Part shown: one piece after another, positions 52,881 through 62,050 of the stretch
Layout: every line of letters begins with the position of its first letter
How positions within the stretch are numbered: the first letter of the stretch is position 1
Assembly: GCF_050958605.1 (NCBI RefSeq)
Contig: NZ_JBJHDO010000002.1
Location: forward strand, 496,001 to 560,000
DNA: 64,000 bases
Source: G016756615 sp050958605
Lineage (GTDB): Bacteria; Pseudomonadota; Alphaproteobacteria; Rhizobiales; Rhizobiaceae
Reading direction: 5' to 3'
Notes under the pieces: model-generated
Seen by the model: only the letters and a program-made list of their open reading frames with translations
Databases searched by the model: none
What the model was told of the DNA's origin: nothing
Made by a program: the position numbers and the translations under genes

Positions 52881-53002
52881 CACGTCGGTGCACCGATCAA
52901 TACGGCAAAAAAGATCCACCGCTTTGGACCTCACACTTGTTTCAGAACCCTTGGGAATCGAATCCCCCAATCCCTTAAATCGTAACCACAACCTAGCGAC
53001 CT

Positions 53003-53914
53003 TCAGGATAGCAGACCAACACGATGCTTGATGACCTCGATGAACGCCCTGACCACGGGAGGCAGGTTGCGATCCTTGGCCGTCGCGATCGAAATGCCTC
53101 TGCCAAGAGGAAGGTGTGGAACATGCAGGACGGCGAAATCGCGTTGATCCAGAAGCTTAAGGAGTCCTTCCGGAACGATGGCGATAGCAAGGCCGGCCCT
53201 AACGATTGCGACGGAAGACAGCGCGTGCATGGTCTCCATGGTCGGGGCGTAGGTTAGCCCCTCGGCCGCGAATACCTGGCTCATTTGGGCGTGAATCGCC
53301 GACTGTGCAGGCATTGATACGATCGCATAATCCGCGATGTCGCTCAACGCGGGTTTGTGCATCCGCGAAAGCGGATGGTTTCGCGGCGTCAGCACGACCA
53401 TTTCTTCAATGCACAGTTGCTCAAGGTGCACATTTGGTACCCTTGATGGATCGACGGATGGAGTTAGAGCGAAATCGACGTCTCCGGTCGCGACTCTTTC
53501 CAACGCCTGCCCAAAGAAGTCGTCGCGAATAACAACTTCGATTCCCGGATAGGCGTCCCGGAAACCGCGCACGATTTCGGGCAGCATGATCGCCGAGACT
53601 GTCGGCGTGGCACCCACTCGGACCCGGCCACGGATCAGTTTCTCCTCGTCCCGGAACTCGTCGAATACGGCATTGAGATCGGCAAGAGCGTTCTCCGCGC
53701 GCGACCGCAGCCGTTCACCATGTGAGGTGATCACAACCCGGCGGGTCGTGCGTGTGAACAACTCAACGCCAAGAACCTCTTCGGCTGAGCGGATTCGCGC
53801 GGAAATGGCGGATTGCGAAACACCCAGTTTCTCGGCCGCTTGGCTAAAACTGCCGGTCTCGGCCACTGCGACGATCGCCTCCAATATCGACAGGTTCATT
53901 GGAAGTCGGAACAT
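53003..53914 (-). CDS. LysR-family transcriptional regulator
   Basis: 303 residues from ATG 53914; ATG 53899 (M-N-L-S-I-L-E) fits family starts equally well. N-terminal HTH: A-V-A-E-T-G-S-F-S-Q-A-A-E-K-L-G-V-S-Q-S and S-A-E-E-V-L-G-V-E-L-F-T-R-T. The effector domain has V-G-A-T-P-T-V-S-A-I-M-L-P. It is transcribed divergently from the ten-gene CoA/TRAP operon; in the comparable Pseudomonas itaconate locus a LysR protein is the activator. It probably senses the transported acid or a derived CoA compound. Confidence 0.9.
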   Translation of the reverse strand: MFRLPMNLSILEAIVAVAETGSFSQAAEKLGVSQSAISARIRSAEEVLGVELFTRTTRRVVITSHGERLRSRAENALADLNAVFDEFRDEEKLIRGRVRVGATPTVSAIMLPEIVRGFRDAYPGIEVVIRDDFFGQALERVATGDVDFALTPSVDPSRVPNVHLEQLCIEEMVVLTPRNHPLSRMHKPALSDIADYAIVSMPAQSAIHAQMSQVFAAEGLTYAPTMETMHALSSVAIVRAGLAIAIVPEGLLKLLDQRDFAVLHVPHLPLGRGISIATAKDRNLPPVVRAFIEVIKHRVGLLS

Positions 53915-54057
53915 TTATTACCCTCGCATATAAGTTCATTAGAATTATGCGTTTGAATCGTCAATGCGTGGATGCCAGCGTGTGGGCGGGAGGAAACTGC
54001 ATGCGGCGCCGGCGAGGCGCCGGAATTCGGCTCCCACACGAAAAAGGGGATGCCGTC

Positions 54058-55440
54058 GTGGTGAGCATTTCAGAAGAAATCGCAGCCTTTGCCCTGTCTG
54101 ACCTGTCAATCCCGGATGAAGTCGTAACGCTTGCGCGGCTTCATTTCCTGGATACGATGGGTGTCGCGGTTGCATCTTCCGGTTTCGAATTCGCGACGGC
54201 AATCAGCCGCGCAGCAGCTAGGCTCGGCTCGGGCGCCGAGGCGCATGCCATCGGAACCGGCCAATCACTACCGGCGCCTTCGGCGGCGCTGGTGAACGGT
54301 GTTTTGGCGCACGGTCTGGACTACGACGACACGCACATCGCCGCGATCTACCATGCCAGTGCAGCCGCTTTCGCAAGTGCGCTCGCGGCGGGCGAGGCGA
54401 CGAAGGCCTCCGGCGCAGCCGTGCTCGAAGCCTATATCGTGGCGCTGGAAGGCGGGTGCCGGCTGGCACTGGCCGCCAACGGCGAATTTCACGACCGCCA
54501 TCTGCATCCGACATCCCTGTGCGGCCCGTTCGCCGCCGCCTGCGCCGCCGCCCGACTTTACGGCATGAAGCACGACGAACTGTCGAACGCCCTTGGACTC
54601 TGCGGCTCGCTGGCAGGAGGAATTCTGGAACTGGACGGCTCTTGGATGAAGCGCCTTCATCCCGGCTGGGCTGCACATTCCGGACTTTCAGCCGCTGCAA
54701 TGGGGAGAGCAGGGTTCAAGGGACCGCGACTGGTATTTGAAGGCCCACATGGTTTCTTCAACGCTCATCTCGGAAGGCAGCCGGATCGAGAGATTCTGCT
54801 AGCCGGACTGGGCCGGAACTGGGAGCTGATGGGGCTGGCGATCAAGCCCTATCCCTGCTGCCATTTCATCCACGCCTTCGCCGATGCGGCAATCGAATTG
54901 CGCGAAACGCCGGGTTTTGATGTGCAGGCCGTCGCACGGATTGATGCGCCGCTTTCGCAGCGCCTGCATCACCTGGTCTATCAGCCCGCAGACAAAAAGC
55001 GCGCGCCCCAGTCAGAGTACGACGCACTGTTTAGCGTGCCTTACGTGATCGGCCTGGCGCTGGTTAAAGGCAAGGTGGATGTGGCCGGATTCTATGATGG
55101 CGATCTCGCCAATCCCGCGGTGCTAGACATCGCGTCGAAGGTGACCTGCACCTTCGATGACAAGAGCGATTTTCCCGCCCATTTCCCCGGCGAGGTCCGG
55201 ATCGAGATGGTCGACGGAACGCGTCATGTCCTGCGCAAGGCTCAAAGCCGCGGTACGCCTGGTCTGCGGCTGACCGAAGCCGAGATTCTCGAAAAGTTCC
55301 GCAGTAACGTGGCCCGTGAATTGCCGGCCGGCCAGATGGAAAAACTGGAACGCTTGGCGCTGGATATCGGAACTGTAGCTGATGTCTCCTCAATGGTCGC
55401 CGTCACGAAGCATCGATTGCAGGGAGTAGCGGCAGAATGA
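54058..55440 (+). CDS. MmgE/PrpD-family protein (first copy)
   Basis: 460 residues from GTG 54058 (GGGG 9-12 bases before; GTG 54061 and ATG 54001 are alternatives). Family motifs: F-L-D-T-M-G-V-A, H-G-L-D-Y-D-D-T-H (conserved acidic/His motif), H-P-T-S-L-C-G-P-F-A-A-A, K-R-L-H-P-G-W-A-A-H-S-G and K-P-Y-P-C-C-H-F-I-H-A. Relatives are 2-methylcitrate dehydratase, cis-aconitate decarboxylase and iminodisuccinate epimerase, all acting on tri- or dicarboxylates. It starts the operon, and its TGA overlaps the next ATG (ATGA). Confidence 0.9.
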   Translation: MVSISEEIAAFALSDLSIPDEVVTLARLHFLDTMGVAVASSGFEFATAISRAAARLGSGAEAHAIGTGQSLPAPSAALVNGVLAHGLDYDDTHIAAIYHASAAAFASALAAGEATKASGAAVLEAYIVALEGGCRLALAANGEFHDRHLHPTSLCGPFAAACAAARLYGMKHDELSNALGLCGSLAGGILELDGSWMKRLHPGWAAHSGLSAAAMGRAGFKGPRLVFEGPHGFFNAHLGRQPDREILLAGLGRNWELMGLAIKPYPCCHFIHAFADAAIELRETPGFDVQAVARIDAPLSQRLHHLVYQPADKKRAPQSEYDALFSVPYVIGLALVKGKVDVAGFYDGDLANPAVLDIASKVTCTFDDKSDFPAHFPGEVRIEMVDGTRHVLRKAQSRGTPGLRLTEAEILEKFRSNVARELPAGQMEKLERLALDIGTVADVSSMVAVTKHRLQGVAAE

Positions 55441-55919
55441 AAATGATCCGAAACGAGCGCGGCCTCCTCTACGAGGATTTCGAAATAGGGCAGGTGTTCG
55501 AGCACCACTGGGGCCGCACTTTCAATGCGTCCGACGCCAGCACGTTCGGCAACATGTTCATGCAAATGAACCCGATTTTCTTCAACCGTCCATACGCCGA
55601 GGCGCTCGGATACAAGGACATCCTGATTCCACCGATGTTCGTCTTCGCTACTGTGCTCGGACTCTCAGTCGAGGACCTTTCCGAGGCGGGCGGACCCTTT
55701 CTGGGCGTCGACGAGGTCTCGTTCGGAGCACCGGTCTATGCGGGCGATACGGTCTATTCCCGTTCGACCGTGCTGTCGCAGCGCCGGACCGAAAGCCGTC
55801 CCGGATGGGGTATCACCGAATGGCACACCATCGGCACCAATCAGCGGGGCGATGAAGTCGTCAATTTCAAGCGCCGGAACCTGTCGAAATGCCGCACAGA
55901 GGAAGGAATGAAGGCATGA
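55437..55919 (+). CDS. MaoC-family hydratase (first copy)
   Basis: 160 residues, hot-dog fold. L-Y-E-D-F-E-I-G-Q-V-F-E-H and N-A-S-D-A-S-T-F-G-N-M-F-M-Q-M-N-P (the hydratase Asp/Asn...N-P-x region), then P-P-M-F-V-F-A-T-V-L-G-L. Such enzymes hydrate enoyl-CoA or act as itaconyl/mesaconyl-CoA hydratases. Overlaps on both sides (ATGA at 55437 and at 55916) show tight coupling in the operon. Confidence 0.88.
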   Translation: MKMIRNERGLLYEDFEIGQVFEHHWGRTFNASDASTFGNMFMQMNPIFFNRPYAEALGYKDILIPPMFVFATVLGLSVEDLSEAGGPFLGVDEVSFGAPVYAGDTVYSRSTVLSQRRTESRPGWGITEWHTIGTNQRGDEVVNFKRRNLSKCRTEEGMKA

Positions 55920-57076
55920 GCGAACTCCCCGACGACATCCGCCAGATGCGTGACTCCGCACGATTGTTCGCGGACAAAGAGATCGAGCCGATTGCCCAGG
56001 GTCTACACCTTGCCGATGAAGAGATCCCCGACGACGTGCTGAAGAAGATGTGCGACATGGGCATCTTCGGCCTCATGGCCAAGGAGGAACTGGGCGGGCT
56101 GGAGATGGGCAACCTCGCCGTTGCCGTAGTGACGGAAGAACTGTCGCGCGGCTGGTTCTCGGTCGGGGCGCTGCCGGCGCGCAACTGGGGCCTGATCGAG
56201 ATCATTTCGCGCAACGGTACTCCGGACCAGAAGAAACGGTTTCTGCCGGGACTTATCTCCGGCACGTTGCAGGCGGCGCACTCGGGGACTGAACCCGAAG
56301 CCGGGTCGGACGCTGCCAACATCAAGACGATGGCCGTCAGAGACGGCGACGACTACTTGGTCAACGGCACCAAACTCTGGTGCACCCACGCCCGTCGCGC
56401 AGATATCATCTCGTGTTTTGTGCGGACCTCGACAGAGAACAAACATTCCGGCATTTCGCTACTCCTTATCGAAAAGCCACGGGGCACGTTCCCCAGCCCG
56501 GAGTTCACTGCGCAGAAGCTGAACACCGTCGGATATCGCGGGATGCACTCCTACCAGCTCTTCTTTGACGGGCTTAAGGTCCCCGCGGCGAACCTCGTGG
56601 GCGGCGTCGAAGGGATGGCGTTCAAGCAGCTGATGGCAACCTACGAATTCGCCCGAATGCAGTTTGCGTTTCGCTGTATCGGTCTGGCACAGGCGGCCTA
56701 CGACAAGGCCCGCGAATACGCCAGCACTCGCGTCCAGTTCGGCAAGACAATCGATACCTTCCAGGCGATCCGGTTCAAGCTGGCTGACATGGCCACCGGC
56801 ATCGAGGCCGCCCGGCAACTCGGCTACATGGTCGCACGCAAACTCGACCGAGGCGAACGTGCTGATCTCGAAGCCGGAATGGTCAAGCTCTTCGCCGCCG
56901 ACATGGCACAGAACGTGTGTCACGAAGCCGTCCAAATCCACGGTGGCATGGGTTTCGCCGACGAGACCGCCGTGAACCGCTACTGGCGGGACTCCGGGCT
57001 GCTGACCATCGGCGAAGGCACGTCCGAGATCCAGCGAGAAGTCATCGCGCGTCGTCTGATCGAGGGGCGGGGCTGA
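55916..57076 (+). CDS. Acyl-CoA dehydrogenase
   Basis: 386 residues from ATG 55916, normal family length. Motifs: S-G-T-E-P-E-A-G-S-D-A (flavin/substrate loop), Y-A-S-T-R-V-Q-F-G-K-T-I, I-H-G-G-M-G-F-A-D-E and I-G-E-G-T-S-E-I-Q-R. The Glu of this last region is near the catalytic base position of short/medium-chain enzymes. An acyl-CoA dehydrogenase also occurs in the Pseudomonas itaconate operon. It could oxidise methylsuccinyl- or a similar branched dicarboxylyl-CoA. Confidence 0.92.
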   Translation: MSELPDDIRQMRDSARLFADKEIEPIAQGLHLADEEIPDDVLKKMCDMGIFGLMAKEELGGLEMGNLAVAVVTEELSRGWFSVGALPARNWGLIEIISRNGTPDQKKRFLPGLISGTLQAAHSGTEPEAGSDAANIKTMAVRDGDDYLVNGTKLWCTHARRADIISCFVRTSTENKHSGISLLLIEKPRGTFPSPEFTAQKLNTVGYRGMHSYQLFFDGLKVPAANLVGGVEGMAFKQLMATYEFARMQFAFRCIGLAQAAYDKAREYASTRVQFGKTIDTFQAIRFKLADMATGIEAARQLGYMVARKLDRGERADLEAGMVKLFAADMAQNVCHEAVQIHGGMGFADETAVNRYWRDSGLLTIGEGTSEIQREVIARRLIEGRG

Positions 57077-57582
57077 TGGCGATCACCGGACGCGGCAACT
57101 ACTTCGAAAACTACGAAGTCGGGCAAGTCTATGACCATGCCCGAGGGCGGACCGTCACCAACTGGGATAACTATGCCTTGACTCACATGTCGATGAATAC
57201 CGCATCGGCGCATTTCGATCTGCTGCTATCGACCTCGGCGATGGACGGGCGTTTCAAGGAACGGATCGTCGCCGGCCCCTGCACGCTGAACATCGTGATC
57301 GGCCTGACCACCGAGGACATGAGCGAAAACGCCTTCATGGATGTGGGCATCGACAAGATTCGGCTGCACGCACCGGTGTTTCAGGGCGACACGCTCTATG
57401 CACGTTCCGAAGTGCTGGAGCTGCGGGATTCAAACCGCGAGGATGCCGGGCTGATGCGCTACCGCTTTGTTGGTCGCAATCAGGATAACACCGAAATCGC
57501 GACGGGCGAGCGTATCGTGCTGGTAAAACGCGCCAGTCACTGGTCGGACCACGACGCAAGTTTTGGAAGGAAGACAGCGTGA
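57076..57582 (+). CDS. MaoC-family hydratase (second copy)
   Basis: 168 residues, start ATG 57076 sharing its A with the previous TGA (TGATG). N-terminal F-E-N-Y-E-V-G-Q-V-Y-D-H-A-R-G, then T-V-T-N-W-D-N-Y-A-L-T-H-M-S-M-N-T (catalytic region) and R-L-H-A-P-V-F-Q-G-D-T-L-Y. It is related to but distinct from the first MaoC gene (the hydratase loops differ). Two MaoC genes would allow two hydration steps or two substrates, or one may be a thioesterase-like partner. Confidence 0.88.
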   Translation: MAITGRGNYFENYEVGQVYDHARGRTVTNWDNYALTHMSMNTASAHFDLLLSTSAMDGRFKERIVAGPCTLNIVIGLTTEDMSENAFMDVGIDKIRLHAPVFQGDTLYARSEVLELRDSNREDAGLMRYRFVGRNQDNTEIATGERIVLVKRASHWSDHDASFGRKTA

Positions 57583-58805
57583 ACGGGATGGCTCCCACCG
57601 GCCTGAACGGCATCATGGTTCTCGACCTCACGCAGGGCGTGGCAGGGCCGTTTTGCACCCGTCTCCTGTCGCAGATGGGCGCGCGCATCGTCAAGGTCGA
57701 ACGACCTGGCACGGGCGATCTGATTCGGTTCTGGGACGATATCGTGCATGGCATGTGTTCCGGACACGCCTGGGTCAACCCCGGTAAGGAAAGCCTCGCC
57801 CTGAACCTCAAGGAAGCGGCCGGACGCGAAATCCTGATGAACTTGGTCGAGAAGGCCGATGTCATCATCGAGAATTTCGTTCCGGGCACCCTTGAAAGCT
57901 GGGGACTGGGATATGAGGCGTTCAAGGAACGCAATCAGAAGGTGATCTTCTGCCGCGTCTCTGGCTTTGGACAAGAGGGCGTCTATTCCGACCGCGCTGC
58001 ACTGGATCTGATCATCCAGGGCGAGACCGGCCTGATATCGACGAACGGCACGCCGGCCGAACCCGCCAAGATTTCCTTGTCCGTCTGCGACATTTCTGGT
58101 GCGATGTATGCGACGGTCGGCATCCTCGAGGCATTGTTTCACCGCGAGCGGACTGGGCGCGGGCAAGAGGTCCAAGTTGCGCTCTTCGACGCGATCATGA
58201 CTTGGACGGGCTATTTCCCCTACATGCTCTGGTACGGTGGCAAGGCACCGCAACGGGTCGGGCTACATCACCACACGATGGCGCCCTATGGCCCCTACAT
58301 GGCAGGTGACGGCAAGCAGGTCATCGTCGCTGCGGGGGGCGGCCATACAGTCATGTGGCGCAAGTTCTGCGAGGCGATCGACGACATTGCGCTGTTCGAC
58401 GACCCGCGCTTTAGCGGGAACAACCAGCGACTGGAAAACCGGGCGGCACTCGACGAACGAGTCGGTGCCGCTTTCGCCAAACAGGATCGCGCTTACTGGC
58501 TTGAGCAGTTTCATAAATATGGGATCCCGGCAGGGGCGCTGAACACCTTGGAGGATGCGTTGGATCATCAGCGCTTCCAGGATCGTCAGATGATACTTGA
58601 GGTCGAAAGCGCCATCGGGCCGGTCAAAGTGTTCGATTTCCCGCCGCGCCTATCGGATGCGCCTTCGATTAACCGATTGGGGCCGCCGCTGGTGGGCGAG
58701 CACACCGACAGGATTCTCAGGGAGATGGGCTTCTCCGACGACCGGATCGCGGACCTAGCCGGCCGGGGGATCGTCGGAAAGCCGGCGGAGAGGGACGATG
58801 GCTGA
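57579..58805 (+). CDS. CaiB/BaiF-family CoA transferase (family III)
   Basis: 408 residues, GTG start 57579 overlapping the MaoC stop (GTGA). V-L-D-L-T-Q-G-V-A-G-P-F-C-T-R-L-L, V-K-V-E-R-P-G-T-G-D, A-L-D-L-I-I-Q-G-E-T-G-L (with the catalytic Asp in A-L-D) and G-R-G-Q-E-V-Q-V-A-L-F-D. It moves CoA from a donor such as succinyl-CoA to a dicarboxylic acid. In the itaconate pathway the analogous enzyme makes itaconyl-CoA. Its 3' end overlaps the next gene by 8 bases. Confidence 0.92.
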   Translation: MNGMAPTGLNGIMVLDLTQGVAGPFCTRLLSQMGARIVKVERPGTGDLIRFWDDIVHGMCSGHAWVNPGKESLALNLKEAAGREILMNLVEKADVIIENFVPGTLESWGLGYEAFKERNQKVIFCRVSGFGQEGVYSDRAALDLIIQGETGLISTNGTPAEPAKISLSVCDISGAMYATVGILEALFHRERTGRGQEVQVALFDAIMTWTGYFPYMLWYGGKAPQRVGLHHHTMAPYGPYMAGDGKQVIVAAGGGHTVMWRKFCEAIDDIALFDDPRFSGNNQRLENRAALDERVGAAFAKQDRAYWLEQFHKYGIPAGALNTLEDALDHQRFQDRQMILEVESAIGPVKVFDFPPRLSDAPSINRLGPPLVGEHTDRILREMGFSDDRIADLAGRGIVGKPAERDDG

Positions 58806-60177
58806 CGCTGGACGCACCGCCCGTTCTGCCAGCGCGGCTCTGGCCGAATTCTCCGCCGGGACTCTTGGCCGTTACATTCCCGAAACCGTCTCCGCACTGA
58901 TGCGCCAGTGTCTGCTCGACTTCCTGGGCAATACGGCCTTCGCCGCCGTCCATGCCGACAGCACCGAAGCGGTGCGAAGAGGGCTGCTCGAATTCGCTGG
59001 AGATGCGCAAGGGAAGATCACCGTGGTCGGCGAGACCAAGACCCGCCCGGCTGGCCTTGCTGTGCTGCTGAACGGCACCTACGCGCATTCGATGGATTTC
59101 GACGACACCAACTTCTTCGGGAAGCTGCATCCCGGCGTGACGGTCATCCCCGCAGCACTGGCCGTGGCCGAGGAGACGCATGCCACCGGGCGTGCGCTGA
59201 TGGAGGCCATCGCGATCGGCTACGAAATCGCCTGCCGCGTCGGCGGTTCATTGGGCGAGGCGACCTACGCCCGGGGGTTCCATCCAACGCCGATCGGCGG
59301 TCTGTTCGGTGCGGTGGCGGCCGCGAGTCGACTGCTGACTCTGGACGGGAAGACGATCGACGCCGCCTTCGGCCTCGCGGGAAGCCGCGCCTCGGGTTCG
59401 ATGCAGTACATGGAAAATGGGGCGTGGAACAAGCGCCTGCATTCCGGCTTCGCAGCGCACGATGCCCTGATGGTGACCCGTCTGGCAAAGGCCGGCGTGA
59501 CCGGTGCGGCGCAGGCGCTGGAAGGACGGGCCGGTGTCCTGCAGGGCTATTCGCCCGAGCCGGATGCAACGAAACTGACCGCCAAGCTGGGCACCTACTG
59601 GGCCGCGGCAAAAACCGCGATCAAGCCCTTCCCGAACTGTCGTCTGAACCACAGCGCGATCGAAGCGGCGATCGAGATGCGAAAGCGGCTCGCTCCCGTG
59701 CAGCAGGGTAGGTACGAGGTCCGCCTCGACCCGACCTCATATCGTCTGGTCGGTGAGGACGTGCCTGCCAAGCGTGCCCCGCAGAACATCGTGGATGGGC
59801 AATTCAGCGTCTATTTCCAGGTTGCCGCCGCGCTGTCGACGGGGCGTAGCGACTGGGGCAGCTACGCGCTACTGGGAGACGCGGAGGTCGAGAAACTAGC
59901 CCGGAGGATCTCCGCCGTATGCGATGACGGCCTCAAGGCCGGCCATACGATCTTGAGCGGCCGGCTGGGCGATCGCTCGGAGACGATCGAGATAGCGGAG
60001 CCCATGGGCGAGCCCGGACGACCGCTGGGCTGGGACGGTGTGCTGGCCAAGTTCATGGGGCTCGCGGGACCGGCCCTGGGGGTCGATCAGGCAACGGCCC
60101 TGGCAGAGTCGGTCGCCGACATCGCGGAAGCGGATGACGTGGCGCAAGTCATGGCGTTGGCCCGGAGGTCGGCGTGA
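58798..60177 (+). CDS. MmgE/PrpD-family protein (second copy)
   Basis: 459 residues, nearly the same length as the first copy. L-L-D-F-L-G-N-T, H-S-M-D-F-D-D-T-N (where the first has L-D-Y-D-D-T-H), H-P-G-V-T-V-I-P-A-A-L-A, H-P-T-P-I-G-G-L-F-G-A-V and K-P-F-P-N-C-R-L-N-H are conserved. The two copies differ in several loops, so they probably handle different substrates or stereoisomers. The ATG overlaps the CoA-transferase stop. Confidence 0.9.
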   Translation: MADAGRTARSASAALAEFSAGTLGRYIPETVSALMRQCLLDFLGNTAFAAVHADSTEAVRRGLLEFAGDAQGKITVVGETKTRPAGLAVLLNGTYAHSMDFDDTNFFGKLHPGVTVIPAALAVAEETHATGRALMEAIAIGYEIACRVGGSLGEATYARGFHPTPIGGLFGAVAAASRLLTLDGKTIDAAFGLAGSRASGSMQYMENGAWNKRLHSGFAAHDALMVTRLAKAGVTGAAQALEGRAGVLQGYSPEPDATKLTAKLGTYWAAAKTAIKPFPNCRLNHSAIEAAIEMRKRLAPVQQGRYEVRLDPTSYRLVGEDVPAKRAPQNIVDGQFSVYFQVAAALSTGRSDWGSYALLGDAEVEKLARRISAVCDDGLKAGHTILSGRLGDRSETIEIAEPMGEPGRPLGWDGVLAKFMGLAGPALGVDQATALAESVADIAEADDVAQVMALARRSA

Positions 60178-61040
60178 GACGCGATACGGTTCTGCGGCGC
60201 AGCCAGCTCGTCACGCCGGCCGCCAAACCCACCGTCGTCGTCAAGGCGCTTGCCTCGGGCGCCGACAGCGTCATCCTCGACCTCGAAGATGCGGTGCCGG
60301 CGGACCGGAAGGCCGAAGCGCGGTCCGTCCTGGCGGGTACGCTTGCGGATGCCGCGGTCCGGGTCGGCGAAGTCGCGGTGCGCATCAACGGACTGCACAC
60401 GGACTGGTGGCTGGACGACATGCGCGCCTTATGCGGTCTGCCGATCAGCTCGATCGTCATCCCGAAGGTTCGGTCTCCGAGCGACGTGGTCTGCATTGAC
60501 CGAGTGGCGCATCAACTGCGTCAGCACGGGCTGGCAGAGGTGAGTCTGCAACCGATGATCGAAACGCCGGATGCGGTGCTGCAGGCCAAGGCCATCGCGG
60601 CTGCCAGCCCGTGCAACGTCGCCCTTCTCTTTGGGATCGGCGACTACATTGCCCAAACCGGAATGCGGTTCGGCTCGACGGGGACGGACCTCGCCCGCGC
60701 GCAGGTCGCATTGGCCGCCCATGCCGCCGGGGTCGATCCGATCGACCACGTCTGGCCCTACGCCAAGGACCTGGAGGGGCTCGAAAGGGACGCGCGGGCC
60801 GGTGCGGCGCTCGGCTATGCCGGCAAATGGGCGGTCCATCCCGCACAGCTCGAAACACTCCATGCGGCGTTCATGCCCACGCCAGCGGAACTGGACGAAG
60901 CTAGGCGCATCATTGCCGCCTACCAGGCGTCCGTGGCGGAGGGCATCGGCGCATTGCTGGTGGAAGGGCAACTGGTCGACGAAGCGGTCATCAAGATCAT
61001 GCAAGGGCGATTGCGCATGGAGATGGCTGAACGCACGTAG
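60174..61040 (+). CDS. HpcH/HpaI aldolase - citrate lyase beta-like (CitE family) enzyme
   Basis: 288 residues, GTG start at 60174 overlapping the previous TGA. R-S-Q-L-V-T-P-A, D-S-V-I-L-D-L-E-D-A-V, V-A-V-R-I-N-G, I-V-I-P-K-V-R and L-Q-P-M-I-E-T-P-D-A-V carry the metal-binding Glu/Asp and the Arg/Lys of CoA-lyases. Relatives are citramalyl-CoA, malyl-CoA and beta-methylmalyl-CoA lyases. In the itaconate pathway the matching enzyme cleaves citramalyl-CoA to acetyl-CoA and pyruvate. It is the last enzyme gene before the transporter. Confidence 0.9.
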   Translation: MRRDTVLRRSQLVTPAAKPTVVVKALASGADSVILDLEDAVPADRKAEARSVLAGTLADAAVRVGEVAVRINGLHTDWWLDDMRALCGLPISSIVIPKVRSPSDVVCIDRVAHQLRQHGLAEVSLQPMIETPDAVLQAKAIAAASPCNVALLFGIGDYIAQTGMRFGSTGTDLARAQVALAAHAAGVDPIDHVWPYAKDLEGLERDARAGAALGYAGKWAVHPAQLETLHAAFMPTPAELDEARRIIAAYQASVAEGIGALLVEGQLVDEAVIKIMQGRLRMEMAERT

Positions 61041-61072
61041 CGGCCGAAAGGGCCAAGGAGGAGGAAGTAGCC

Positions 61073-62050
61073 ATGAAACATGCATTTTTCGGACTGGCCA
61101 TGCTTGGCCTCACGACCCCCGTGATGGCGGAGGATCTGGTCATCACGTCGGAGGTGCCGGCGAGCCATTGGAAGAGCGAATACGTCAACGAGTTCGCCGA
61201 GATGGTGAAGGACCGCTCTGGTGGCGAGATCGAAGTCAAATTCTATCCCGCGGGGCAGCTCTACAGCGACAAGGATGCCGTTGCTGCGATCGGTACGGGT
61301 GCGGTGCAAATGGTCTGGCCGATCAGCGGCAACCTCGATGCACTGGATTCGCGGCTGGGCCTGCTTGGGCTGCCGTTCACATTGTCCGACGATCTGATGA
61401 GCAACCCGGAATTCAGCGCGGACATGGCCAGGCTTGTTTCCGCGCAGGTAGAGGACCGCGGGATCGCCATCCTGGGTTTGCTGCGCGCGACCGATGCGAT
61501 TATTGTGATGAAGGACACTCCGGTTACGCAGCTGTCGGATCTTGCAGGCAAGCGTATTCGGTCGGGTGGCGGTACGACCGCGCGGGACATGGTCGCACAG
61601 ATGGGTGCCAACCCAATCAGCCTGCCCGCATCGGAAATGGTGACGTCCATGTCCCAGGGCGTGATCGACGGTGTTCTGACCTCTCCGGCGGGATGGAAGA
61701 CAATCCTCGCCGATACTGCGTCCGAGGCGGCGCTGGTCCCGGGCATGTTCCTGGCCACCTATTCCATAGTCGTGGATGCAAAGTGGCTCGAGGGGCTGAG
61801 CGACAAGAACCGTGAAGCCATCACTTCCGCCGCACTTGACGTTGCGTCGGCGCAATGGGCTGACGCCGTAAAGAAGGACAACGCCGATCTCCAGGAGATG
61901 ATTGACGCCGGAAAGGGGTACCACCTCATCGAAGGGCCTCAATTCGATGAATTTCGTGCGGCAGCGCAGCCGGTGATCGACGCCTTCGCAGAGAAGCATC
62001 CTGACACCTGGAAGGCCTACCAGTACGAGGCTGCAGAATATGCCAAGTAA
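61073..62050 (+). CDS. TRAP transporter substrate-binding protein (DctP family)
   Basis: 325 residues with AAGGAGGAGGAAG 6-18 bases upstream. Signal peptide about 1-19 (cut after V-M-A). Motifs: Y-P-A-G-Q-L-Y-S-D-K-D-A-V-A-A-I (helix over the ligand), I-G-T-G-A-V-Q-M-V-W, L-S-D-L-A-G-K-R-I-R-S-G-G and S-Q-G-V-I-D-G-V-L-T. The conserved Arg that holds a carboxylate fits the K-R-I-R segment, so a mono- or dicarboxylate ligand is likely. The 3' end overlaps the next start by 11 bases. Confidence 0.93.
   Translation: MKHAFFGLAMLGLTTPVMAEDLVITSEVPASHWKSEYVNEFAEMVKDRSGGEIEVKFYPAGQLYSDKDAVAAIGTGAVQMVWPISGNLDALDSRLGLLGLPFTLSDDLMSNPEFSADMARLVSAQVEDRGIAILGLLRATDAIIVMKDTPVTQLSDLAGKRIRSGGGTTARDMVAQMGANPISLPASEMVTSMSQGVIDGVLTSPAGWKTILADTASEAALVPGMFLATYSIVVDAKWLEGLSDKNREAITSAALDVASAQWADAVKKDNADLQEMIDAGKGYHLIEGPQFDEFRAAAQPVIDAFAEKHPDTWKAYQYEAAEYAK

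Larger units (their letters stand above)
52189..53002. other. Mobile-element debris after the TRAP genes
   Basis: No intact gene. The first 300 bases contain a short frame with C-P-K-C and C-P-C-C pairs (zinc-ribbon-like, 52167-52517) that I cannot assign. The IS21 and Tn3 fragments listed separately fill the remainder up to the LysR gene end. Confidence 0.5.

Noticed and set aside
52951..52970. tRNA T-arm-like sequence (GGGAATCGAATCCC)
   Set aside because: Only a single stem-loop similar to a T-arm is present; no acceptor, D or anticodon arms could be folded around it.
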